Under the pieces are notes generated by a model. It was not told where the DNA came from, did not search any database, and saw only the letters and a program-made list of their open reading frames with translations. 64,000 bases of DNA from Lottia gigantea (Eukaryota > Mollusca > Gastropoda > Lottiidae), in contig NW_008709379.1 in NCBI RefSeq assembly GCF_000327385.1, positions 5,342,328-5,406,327 on the forward strand, written 5' to 3'. Positions 50,001 to 58,152 of this stretch are shown piece by piece (within the stretch, counting starts at the first letter, position 1; each line of letters opens with the position of its first letter). Both the position numbers and the translations under genes were made by a program.

Positions 50001-52814
50001 CATTTGCTAGTTTTGATAAACATTGGTTTTCTGTACAATGTCAGCTAGTAGAATGAATCCAGTAGTTTCAAGCAAGGTAAAATGTATTAATGTATACTTT
50101 GACAAATACAAAATGGCGGATTTCAGTTATTACCAAACGTCACCATTTTTTATCGGCCAAATTTCCTTATAATCCCAAAATAGGTTGCATCAATGTAATA
50201 CTCTCTCATTATGTGACGTTCATGTACATGTATGCACTTCCTTGTAACTTTAAATTTGTTAATTCTTTACTTTCTACCTTGTTGATGAAAATCTACAGAA
50301 GCAGCAGAAAAAATAGCATTATTTAGGAGTTTTAATTCTGTTTTTTTAATATTTCAGATGGCCCAATCCTGGTTGCTGTAAATTTGAAGATTCTACTTCC
50401 TATGAACGACAGGTAGCCAAGAAATTAGCCAATCAGGGTTTATTACAGAAACATGTACCACCCCCTGTATGTAACATATTAGATATATTTGATGGAGATT
50501 TTAAACCATTCATGTCAACTCATAAACCACAGTTCCCTACAGTAGTCTTGTTCTGGACACCTTGGTAAGTAATTATAACACAAAGCAAAAATCATTAATT
50601 TTCAAGAGTTGACAGCAAATATTGTTTCTTGAGCATGAGATTTTATAAATGTATGTATAACTTTGATTATTTTTATGCAGCCCAGATTTCTTGATTGAAC
50701 CATGCAGTTTCAGAAAGGAATGTTTTAGTTTTCTTTTTATTTCAGGTGTGAAGCTTCCAAGAAAATATTTGATCATTTTATCAGATTTGCCAAATCTTCA
50801 AACAGTGAGGTAAGAAAGGGCTTTCATGATATCAAAAGATTGATAACTAAACTATTTTTAAAAGACACTGGGTTGAAAAATTTTCAACGTCTGAAACCTG
50901 GACCCTGGACGACCTTGCTGAGTGGTCTTGGCTTTACTGACTGAACTATAAAGAATGAATATATTACAGGCCAGTTTTATTGGTGTAACATGTGGTATAT
51001 CTGGTATACAAGCTACCAATAGAAAGTACCTAGCTGATCTATTAACAGCTAAAGGATGGAGAGATGATAATTGTGTGTGGCATGTCACCAGTGAATGTTC
51101 TTCTAGTAGAACTAGAAATGATATCATTTATAACTCTTCAGGTAAGTCCACTATTTGTTTTCTGAAGCATTTAATACTTAGATGGAAGATTTTAAAACTG
51201 ATTGTAAACAACAAACTTTTTCGAAAATTACTCTTGAAGGCTTTTTAATATATTTTTGCCTGATAACATTCAGGTTTTCGGTTTAATTTTGTTGACATGT
51301 TAAAATTTAATGATTTATCCTGAAAACCTAATTTACCCCCTCTAAAACGATGTTATTATCTTAAGACCTGTAATAACATTTTGTTTAATCAGTCATGAAT
51401 TAACTTTTGTAGGAAGAGATATAGATATCAATGAGGAAGAAAGAGACAAACAAATGGATTTAACAGAATTATTAGGAGTTGTTGGTGTACCTACTATGTT
51501 TATTATACATCCACAAGGTTAGTGTATTAATTTATTATATAGTGACACTGCTGTCAAGATAATTCACTTATAGTTTCAACAAACATATCTCTCTTAACAT
51601 TGATGACAACATCTCATTTATTGTACTACAGTGATGACAACATATCTCATTTTATTGTACTACAGTGATGACAACATATCTCATTTTATTGTACTACAGT
51701 GATGACAACATATCTCATTTTATTGTACTACAGTGATCACAACATATCTCATTTTATTGTACTACAGTGATCACAACTTATCCAAACTTCAAAATCTGAG
51801 TTTCCATCTAGAAAGAAATCTCCATGGAGTCGTACTTTCCCACTCTTCTCTGCCACTCTTGCAAGTACTCCTGGAAGAATTTTTCTGGGACTCTCTGCAG
51901 CTCCCTCGTCAGTCTTCTTCATTTCATCTTTTTCTTCAAAAGGGTTCTCTTTGATGACCCATTTGGCTTAGTCAACAGAGCATAATAAACATTTCCTGTT
52001 ATTTTTCAGGGTACATGGCTTGGCATGGACGTTACTGTGCATACGACTATACATCATTTAATGGTTTTATGAAACATACCCTGAATGAAGTAATACATCA
52101 ACCCTGTCCTGTATCTAATTGTGATTGTTGTAATAACAATATGTCTATTGATGAAGAGGCGCTAGGTAATAATGATTTGAAATATCTCCTCATTTTATGT
52201 TAGTAATTGCTGAAATGGTACTGGATGGATGGTAGCTGGTCCCTGATAGAAAAACAACAAATTCTCACCGCTTACTGATATCATCACTGCAACTAAAACC
52301 AACCCTATTGGCCCACTGATATATTACTTGCCCTTACAAACAATCAAGTATGGCTATGGTGTTGCAAAAATATGGGATATAAACTATGAATATCCATGCT
52401 ATTGTTTATAATTTATAATAACAGATTATATTTTTAAAGTATATACACCATGATAATATTATCATTCCAAAATCTATTTTTGCAGGATTCCTAGCTCATG
52501 AACCAAAAAATTCCACAGCTAAAAATGTGAGAATAGCATTTGATGACTCAGCATTATTATCAATACATGGTGGAAGGAACATGTCTCCTACTAGAGATGA
52601 TACTAGTAGTGGTTCAGATAGAATATTTATCAGACATAAACCAGCTTATAAGAAAAGTAACTCAAGAATATCAGTGGATCAACGACCTATCTCAGCAAGT
52701 TCATTACCAGTCCAATATCACCGTAGTCCATATTTAGCTCATGTTACTGGATCTTCACCTAAACAGTCACGATTTAGCGCCAGACCTTCTAGTGCCAGAA
52801 AGTCTAATTATTGA
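16903..52814 (+). CDS. Giant multidomain protein: cupredoxin-like x7, CHB_HEX-like, FN3-like x~16, thioredoxin-like (3,776 aa, 63 coding exons)
   Basis: I joined 63 exons across GT-AG introns. Every phase agrees, no internal stop appears, and the coding total is 11,331 nt. Order: N-terminal MGNGAST (fits the N-myristoylation consensus, no signal peptide); cupredoxin-like repeats, about residues 64-773; a chitobiase C-terminal-like module, about 785-860; two FN3-like modules, 893-1073; a disordered charged linker, 1074-1786; thirteen FN3-like modules, 1787 to about 3245; a short charged helical stretch to 3334; one more FN3-like module; a thioredoxin-like domain, about 3450-3640; and a Ser/Arg-rich tail. 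I found no transmembrane segment. The ATG at 16903 follows an acceptor-like site ending at 16891, so the 5' UTR is probably spliced. I do not recognise a named orthologue. Function is unknown; the anchor, the FN3 array and the lack of catalytic residues suggest an intracellular scaffold. Confidence 0.9.
22010..22750 (+). repeat. 18-bp tandem repeat array (~40 copies)
   Basis: The consensus is CTTAATTTACATTTCCGA with variable last positions (TGT, CTT, CTA). It lies in the intron between exons 7 (ends 21899) and 8 (starts 22808) of the giant gene. Runs of identical variant order suggest higher-order duplication. The long open frame through part of it is a by-product of an 18-bp (3n) period. Confidence 0.95.
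24520..24640 (-). mobile_element. tRNA-like SINE fragment (tentative)
   Basis: Read on the minus strand, the segment contains TAACTCAGTCGGTTGC, resembling a tRNA A box, and about 50 bp further on GGGTTTTAATC, resembling a weak B box. It lies in the intron between exons 11 and 12. No tail or target duplication was identified. Confidence 0.35.
25297..25656 (+). mobile_element. tRNA-derived SINE with 11-bp target duplications
   Basis: The head, GGAGCCGCGGTGGCTCAGTG, carries a tRNA A box (TGGCTCAGTGAGTTAG), with a B box GGGTTCAATACC at 25353-25364. A central domain follows (GAGGCCCCGTGTGCTAC, then GTGCATGTTAAAG), a type conserved in invertebrate SINEs, and then a tail of CATTT units. The flanks are identical: TCAAATATATT at 25286-25296 and 25657-25667. 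It sits in the giant gene's intron between exons 13 and 14, in the sense orientation. Confidence 0.92.
26155..27000. mobile_element. Dispersed repeat C, copy 1
   Basis: From CATACATGTGTAATCTACCG to GATTTTTAATATGGTATTAC this intronic segment matches 37568-38045, in the same order but with large internal gaps in the other copy. A further TACACATGTATGAT at about 27388, near the reverse complement of the left end, hints that this copy may run on to about 27400. No coding frame belongs to it. The class is undetermined. Confidence 0.7.
28130..28285 (+). repeat. 78-bp tandem duplication spanning a splice acceptor
   Basis: Two near-identical 78-bp units (28130-28207 and 28208-28285) each contain the intron end ATATTTTAG and the first ~37 nt of exon 18; a third, partial start follows at 28286. 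Only the second acceptor (exon from 28247) keeps the reading frame open. Using the first would read through the copied intron end and hit its TAG. Confidence 0.95.
29258..30198 (+). other. Giant gene exons 21-22: chitobiase C-terminal-like (CHB_HEX) module
   Basis: Exons 29258-29409 and 30092-30198. The peptide has the order VELYCDTPESDIYYTTD then SSPPS, followed after the intron by GVILSRKGYCFIRAISV and ESCMVSHTF. This is the signature of CHB_HEX-type immunoglobulin-like domains (I-Y-Y-T-T/L-D-G-S-x-P ... I-R/K-A-x-A/S). In hydrolases such modules are accessory folds, not catalytic. Exon 23 (30414-30510) then adds an acidic Asp/Glu linker. Confidence 0.72.
29353..29935 (+). repeat. 91-bp minisatellite built from the end of exon 21 and its splice donor
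   Basis: Units start at 29353, 29444, 29535, 29626, 29717, 29808 and (partial) 29899. Each full unit contains the last ~57 nt of exon 21, the AAG|GTAAGT donor and ~34 nt of intron. Because 91 is not a multiple of three, use of a later donor would shift the frame. Copies differ by few changes (ACACTAC/ATACTAC, CCGTG/CCTTG), so the array is young. Confidence 0.95.
30640..31954 (+). other. Giant gene exons 24-27: first two FN3-like modules
   Basis: Exons 30640-30771, 30965-31114, 31450-31614, 31858-31954. Each module runs as a Trp strand (MELFWEQA; ISIVWMA), then I-K/E-G-Y-S-V and L-N-G or I-N-D hairpin residues, then a final Y-Q-I-F-V-E-V or Y-K-I-F-V-D-A strand. This matches the fibronectin type III order, with short loops and two exons per module. 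Confidence 0.72.
32236..36172 (+). other. Giant gene exons 28-31: long disordered charged linker
   Basis: Exons 32236-32397, 32546-32593, 33774-35153 and 35625-36172 encode about 710 residues without a fold I recognise. Exon 30 (1,380 nt) has a stretch of about six degenerate ~18-20-residue repeats built on SETRxxLPRQxSQS, rich in Arg, Gln, Ser and Asp, then a Tyr/His/Arg-rich part. Exon 31 has an acidic run (ESETETEDSD), a strongly basic run (KSKKKHRRRKDKPKRKRK, which resembles a nuclear-localisation or phospholipid-binding cluster) and another acidic run (VDVDDDDDEDY). The large exon size contrasts with the short exons on either side. Confidence 0.85.
33297..33545 (+). repeat. ~27-bp tandem repeats in intron 29
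   Basis: Degenerate units of GATCTGAATCAGCATGAACACATCAAA (27 bp) repeat about nine times just upstream of the large exon 30. The period is a multiple of three, which explains open frames on both strands here. I treat it as non-coding because exons 29 and 30 join in phase without it. Confidence 0.85.
37568..38045. mobile_element. Dispersed repeat C, copy 2 (internally shortened)
   Basis: It shares with 26155-27000 the start CATACATGTGTAATCTACCG, the middle CACCCGATAATGTGTATTTTAAGC and CATCCGGTAGATTCTAC, and the end GATTTTTAATATGGTATTAC, but lacks several hundred bases. It lies in the intron just before exon 35 (38087). Confidence 0.75.
41792..42618. mobile_element. Inverted-repeat element A, copy 2, adjoining a splice acceptor
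   Basis: This is an 827-bp near-full-length match to 14484-15307 with the same ends and TA on both sides (41790-41791, 42619-42620). The right end lies 23 bp before exon 43 (42642), leaving only a short pyrimidine-rich tract of host intron between the element and the AG. Confidence 0.88.
48391..49678 (+). other. Giant gene exons 55-57: helical linker and last FN3-like module
   Basis: Exons 48391-48472, 48725-48861 and 49521-49678. Exon 55 encodes a Glu/Leu-rich helix (TRVEELLEECFLGLEQYIG). Exons 56-57 encode an FN3-like module with LIAYVSWQCP, SGYKVLIDGKQYG, VKTVKVK and YKLTMVAMTD, followed by a Phe/Tyr/His linker into the thioredoxin-like domain. Confidence 0.75.
49780..49850 (+). mobile_element. 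tRNA-like SINE fragment (tentative)
   Basis: GGTTTGAATCTCC at about 49829 closely fits a pol III B box, with a degenerate A-box-like segment (GTAGTAAGTTGG) about 45 bp upstream. It lies in the intron before exon 58, immediately upstream of a partial element A copy. No tail was recognised. Confidence 0.35.
49910..50180. mobile_element. Inverted-repeat element A, copy 3 (partial, inverted)
   Basis: It begins CAGTCAAGTAACCTAATTTCG after TA and matches the reverse complement of the right ~270 bp of the other copies (shared: CATTTTTTATCGGCC, AAATGGCGGATTTC). The remainder of the element is absent. Confidence 0.8.
50358..52814 (+). other. Giant gene exons 58-63: thioredoxin-like domain and C-terminal tail
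   Basis: Exons 50358-50564, 50746-50809, 50970-51141, 51413-51517, 52010-52165, 52486-52814. Seen in order: PTVVLFWTPWCEASKKIFDHF (strand, active-site loop, helix), ASFIGVTCGIS, then VVGVPTMFIIHPQGYMAWHG with the cis-Pro position (about residue 3607). This is the thioredoxin/TlpA-like order. The active site is W-C-E-A-S (Cys about 3503), so the second Cys of CxxC is Ser. A Cys cluster (CPVSNCDCCNN) follows, and then a Ser/Arg-rich tail of ~110 residues ending SARKSNY, stop at 52812-52814. Confidence 0.85.
51601..51778 (+). repeat. 34-bp tandem repeats in intron 61
   Basis: About five copies of TGATGACAACATATCTCATT plus TTATTGTACTACAG. Each unit ends in TTGTACTACAG, which resembles a 3' splice site, so the array holds several acceptor-like sites before the true acceptor of exon 62 (52010). 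Confidence 0.9.
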
Positions 52815-53830
52815 TTCATATTGGTTTGAAAATTGTCAAATTTAAATATTAGATATATATGTACACATTTGTTAGAATATCATTTTTGAAACAAATTTGT
52901 CAACAATACTTTCACAACTTATCTTATTTCAAAGATTCAATACACATTTTTAGATTTAATTTCTTTATTCTTTATTTCTATGTAAACATGGATAAAATTG
53001 ATATGATATAAGAAGATTATATTTGATATGATATACAAGATGTTAAGGAGTTTATTTATAATAGAAGTCTACCTGGTAAAGTAGGCAATGAAGTAAAATT
53101 ATATTTGGAATTGTGAGCTAATCAAACTTAGAAGTAGAGGGAATATGGAATCAAATAACATGTATTTGTGCTCATTTACAAATCACTTTTCTTCCAAATT
53201 ACTCACTTTATCAATGTGATTGTAAATATGGTTTTAGCTTTATATGTATAGTTATATATAGTTTTCACTTTTAATTTAATTTACCAAAGTATTATTTGTA
53301 GAGGTCAATGTACTCATTTAGAATTATATTGATGTAACTGCATGTTCTATAATGAACTTTATCAAATGTTGCCAATGTTTCAATGCCTTACTGGAAGCTT
53401 GAAATGCACGACCTATGCTTTAATTTTTATATTAATTTATTTTATTTATATTTAAGTATTTATGTATGATTATTACTTTAGATGATAGTTATTTATATGA
53501 TGGCCACACAATGTTCTCTTTGCTCTTCATATATTTTCCAACATTATGTAGAGTAAAATACATATATAACATCATACAGAATAAGTGCTAAATAAGGTTA
53601 TGATTGGTCCACTGCTGTTAATGTACAAAAAATTATCTTGCACTTTGTGAAATTACATGTTTAAGGTAATCCTTTGTTTCATATTTTTGATGGCATATGA
53701 CTTTTTACGAAACTTTTGATTTTACCACTACTGTTAACATATTTGGCTTGGGAAATTTAGAGCAAGATTATGCAATTTCATCAACCTCATTATTGTGTTA
53801 AATAAACTGAATATAAAATTGATGTGGTGT
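52815..53830 (+). terminator. Probable 3' UTR and poly(A) signal of the giant gene
   Basis: Downstream of the stop is a highly AT-rich stretch without open frames. The clearest AATAAA is at 53801-53806 (context TGTTAAATAAACTG), about 1 kb after the stop. Other signals further on cannot be excluded. Confidence 0.45.
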
Positions 53831-55697
53831 AGTATTACTATATAGATCTTTTGTTAACAATCACCATGTCACGTGTTTAATTTTTATATCTGTTATTTTA
53901 CAATGTATATCAAACTTTTTATTCTTTAAAATATTCTTATTTCTATTGAGATTCTAACCAAGATCTGACCTCTACATTTCTTGTGACCTCTAGTTGCATA
54001 CTGTTTTGTTTTAAGTTGAATGATAGAATTCCTCTAGTTCAGAAATAGAATTAGTTTCTCAATAAATTTTAAAGGCTTGATACTCCCATTTCTACATTTA
54101 GAGCTATTACACTAAATTTACCAGAAATAAATATAACAATATTTTTATATGTGGATATACAGATAGTAACTAATCTTATATACAAATCTATATTTTCGAC
54201 ACTTCTATGTTTTTATGTTTGTCTGTGATATGTTGACTTCTGTGATATTGTGTCTATTTTAATGATGAATATATAATTTGGTGAATATCTCCAACTTTAA
54301 CAAATTGATACCTTATGGCCATGTGTTTTTTTATATATAAGTTTTTCAAGAAATATTTTATTTTACTCAAACCTTTTTTAATATTATTTAGTCACTTGAT
54401 AGTTTTAGTAAATATATTGTTAAACTTTTCAATCCTTTATTACTTTTATCTCTATTTTACTATGTACACTTAGAATAAAATCATAGTCTTCTTCTATAAG
54501 CTGTATATTTGTATCTCAGAATCATACACCACTACATTTCCACTGAATCTGAACTTGTGGAAACAGTTATTGTACTACCATTTCCATTTAAAGGATCACA
54601 CAATGCATCAGTAATTCCAATTAAACTTACACATTTTAACAATACACCAGTTCCCCTACATCAGTTCCCCTACATCAGTTCCTATTTGTTTCAAGGATTA
54701 ACACTCTCGGACCATTTTCTCAAGGTTGTCCTCTTATTCTCACATGGAGTTTGTCTGAAAGATTGCCCTGTGATGGCTAACAATAAGTAATATAATTTAA
54801 AGTGTTTTACCGGTTGCTCAGGTAGGCCTATGATATTGTGTAATTACATGGCCAGTAAAAGCCACCGCTAGGATTAAGAGGTAGACATCACATTAAATAA
54901 CAAACGCAATTGTATGGTATACTATTCCTGAGTTTTATTGTACACCACTTTCTCTTAACCTGATTAACCCAACTTTTCAGATTCTCTTTAAAGATGTGTA
55001 AAGCAGAATTTCTGCTATCATTAAATATCATTATGTCAAGTATTTTATTATTTTATCACAGACAAAAATATTTCAATATACATTTCAAGATATATAACGG
55101 CACTTGTCTTGAACAAGCTAAATAGTATGCAATACATTATTTTCTCCATGTTCAACATATAATCTATTCACTAATTGAAAAATTTAACATATGTGGTAAG
55201 AAATTAATACATTTACAATCCTTAACTTATTCAAAATCAATATTGAACAATACCCTACAAATTTAATTAGACTTGATGGCTCTAACATAGGAATCAATAT
55301 AAAAAATATACAGGTTAAGGTGGTGGAAAGGTAACAAATTACAAATAAAAGAATTTAAAATGAATATTATTTCAGTTTGTGCAACTTGAGTAAGACAGTT
55401 AATAATAAATAATATTTCTACATGATAATTTCAAATCTTTAAACATTAAAAAAATTTATTAATTCCTTAAAATGAAAACATTCTTCACAAAAATCTTAAA
55501 ATTCAATAAATATTATTTTCTCTAAGCATACATACTGGAATGGTTTGTTATTATGCTTCATTATAACCTGAGATAATATACATTTCTACTAAAAACTTCC
55601 CCTTTATTTGTATTCAATCCTTTTCTAACATAAACAGTGCATTATGACAAAACAGCAGATGGATGTAAACACAAATGAAAATAAAAAATAATGAAAG
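53831..55697. other. Intergenic, AT-rich, nothing recognised
   Basis: This spacer separates the convergent ends of the giant gene and CPTP. It holds AT-rich sequence and short chance open frames only (for example 54509-54790). A short direct repeat (CCCCTACATCAGTTC) occurs at about 54653-54680. Confidence 0.6.
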
Positions 55698-55703
55698 TTT
55701 ATT
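55698..55703 (-). terminator. Candidate poly(A) signal of CPTP
   Basis: TTTATT on the plus strand (AATAAA on the minus) lies only a few bases after the CPTP stop codon (55709-55711). If used, the 3' UTR would be extremely short; longer forms are equally possible. Confidence 0.35.
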
Positions 55704-55708
55704 GCACA

Positions 55709-57324
55709 TTAAGGTAAGTCTAATAATTTATTTTTAGTATAAATATCTTGGGTAATATCATAAACTTTTTTCATTTCTTGAATAGTTTGCTCCAAGGTTA
55801 TTTTTCCACTCTCTTCATCTGTAATATTCATGTTTTTCATCAGTAGTTCTTTCCTGGGTAAAGTATGAACTGCTAAATAAACTGCCTGACGTATTAAAAA
55901 TGGATGAAATTTGGCTAATGATCTACCATATGATTCTGAGGCAGCAGTGGACATTTTATCCTTTATATCAGCTTTGTTAATTTCAATCATAAACTCATAA
56001 GTAAATTCTAACGCGCGATGAAGTCGTAATAATGTTCGACAACCAGACGCTTTTTTCTTGTTATTAGTAATTTTGTTATCAACTTCATATTGAATCATAC
56101 TGTCTATAGTCCTATAATGATTTGATTCATCATTTTTTCTGTACTCTCGTAAAATACCAATCTTTTCTTCAACATCAGATGCGACAAAGGAGAAAACTTT
56201 TCCCAACAAATAAAACAATCTACAACATAAAAAGTAACATCTGAAGCACACTAAGATATTTAATGGATTTACACAAGTACAGACTACATTGATATCATTC
56301 TCTTGTACAATAAAATTTGATGATTTATTATATGATAATCTTCTAAAACAGTCAAACAAATATGAAATTGTCGGGCAAGGTAAGCATTGTAATTCCTTCC
56401 AGACAGAGCACAGGTACTATTTCTGAAGGCCTAATTATTTACAAAAAATCTACTGATCTCACACATGCAGTTCAATCCGTTACAGACCGAAACATATGTC
56501 TTTCTTCCAGCATCTGATAGCTGTTTGGACAGCTGGTGCAGAAGCAGAAAAAATAGGCCTTGTTAGAAGGGGACCTTCTGCAGCTAAGGTTTTAACCCTA
56601 TGAAATGAAATGAATTTTTTACATTCTACTTTTCTGCACCATGTGGGCAACGCCATGCAGGGTACAGTGAGGGAAATTTTGCAAGGACAGCGGCATTAGC
56701 CAGCTCTTTTTTGATTTCCAACTGTCAAGGGATCTTTAACGTGCACAGCCTGTAGCACACGGGGCCTCAGTTTATAAAAGTTCAAAGTTTGGTGCACAGA
56801 GTCACATTATACTAACAAAACGAAAGTCATGGTGATGCCCAACACAAATTTACAGTCATCATAAAGGTAATTTAATATTAAGTCATCGTAAAGGCAATTT
56901 AATATTATGTTAGAAAAACCTTATCCTCGAAGGTGCGGAAAATACCCATTTACCCGGGCCTATTTTTTCTGCCCCTATTCCAACCGACAACTGTCAAATA
57001 TCAACCAGAGGCTGGAATAGAGGTGGATGATTCGGACTAAAAGTTTCTGCGTTAAGTATTAACGTGGAATTTATTGATCAAGCCTTGGTATCGCCACGAT
57101 AGTGATTGCATTGAGAGATTGTCATGAAAACGAATCGTACACCTGTGTAGAACTGTAATAACTTACCATTCTAATAAAAAAAACAAACAATACACATACT
57201 TGCATAGTTCTTCATAAGCATCATTATATCTATCAATATTGAGACTGTTGTCTTCTCCTCTGCAATTTTTGAATACAGTTAAAAGTGTCTCCAAGTTGAA
57301 ATCGGTTTTGTTGTTGGCTGCCAT
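55709..57324 (-). CDS. CPTP: Ceramide-1-phosphate transfer protein, two coding exons (211 aa)
   Basis: Exons 57200-57324 (start MAANNKTDFNLETLL) and 55709-56219 join in phase at a GTATGT donor and a TTGTAG acceptor. The GLTP fold is complete and close to the ~214 residues of the vertebrate protein. The residues known to hold the phosphate headgroup of ceramide-1-phosphate are all present: Asp57 and Lys61 (SDVEEK), Arg103 and Arg107 (GCRTLLRLHRAL) and His147 (FHPFLIRQAV). The C-terminus ends LLDLP as in the family. Known role: cytosolic transfer of ceramide-1-phosphate between Golgi and other membranes; this assignment comes from family knowledge. The open frame upstream of 56219 is read-through into the intron and is not part of the protein. 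A SINE lies in the intron. Confidence 0.96.
56601..56774 (-). mobile_element. SINE fragment, same family as 25297-25656
   Basis: Read on the minus strand, it begins in the central domain (CTGAGGCCCCGTGTGCTACA, GTGCACGTTAAAGATCCC) and continues through the shared 3' part (GCTAATGCCGCTGTCC, CATGTGGTGCAGAAAAGTAG read on the minus strand) to a tail of CATTT units at 56601. The tRNA-like head is missing. It lies in the CPTP intron. Confidence 0.88.
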
Positions 57325-58152
57325 CTTTCTTGTTGACACATCAATAACTCACGAACATCCAGACACTAAAACCAGCATATAATCCGAAATGTTCTTACCT
57401 TAGATTACAATCAATATATAACGTGATATATCGACATAGCAACAAAAATAAAACAATATTTCTTTTCTTTTGTAACTAATCAGTCAGCTTAAACGCGTGC
57501 GTTGTCAACTGTCATGAATTGAAGTGATTAAAACCATAATTTGATTGAGCTTAATCTAATTGTAATCTCCCAACTATCAATTTACAGATTTGGACGAGAT
57601 ACTTTAATAACTTCATTGTATCAAACAATGACAATATTTAATATGAAATATGACCACATAAAATATTTCAGTGATATCTCAGAATAAAGTGTGATTAAAT
57701 ATGTATCTCATATTTAATTAAATCTTATTTTTATACCAAGGATAAGGAATTCTTTAAAGCATACATCTGTAGATTTCAACCTGTTTATAGATTTGGCTTT
57801 CCTCTACAAATATTTTTTTACAAGAAGTTAAGGTGCTTTACAAGGGTTGTAGGCCCAGTTCAGAAATTGTGTATAAATTCTTCTAAAATCATTCTTCATG
57901 GTGTAACCTAGTATGATCTCCATCCTCAAATGTATACACAGGGTAATAGCAAGGTATGTATGTACATGTATGTAATGATCTAGGAATGATTCCAATATCT
58001 CTGTAGACTTTAATGTTTCTGGTACAGATGTACAAATTTTTGTTCTTTTTTTTTGCTTGGGCTTGGAAAGGCTATAAGGTTGGGAATTAAAGAAACTTAA
58101 ATAAATAATATCATTTTCACAATAAAAACTAAACAATTTAGAAAAAATCTGT
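57325..58152. other. Intergenic between CPTP and PXYLP1
   Basis: This 828-bp spacer must contain the CPTP promoter and the PXYLP1 3' UTR (both genes minus). The open frame at 57828-58220 overlaps the end of PXYLP1 out of frame and has no domain. I see no core promoter or clear poly(A) element. Confidence 0.5.

Noticed and set aside
50885-50950. tRNA-like sequence on the minus strand (GGGTCCAGGTTTCAG)
   Set aside because: The A and B boxes are too degenerate and there is no tail or flanking duplication.
56220-56359. Extended open frame upstream of CPTP exon 2 as an alternative start
   Set aside because: It reads intron; the true first exon (57200-57324) joins in phase and completes the GLTP fold.
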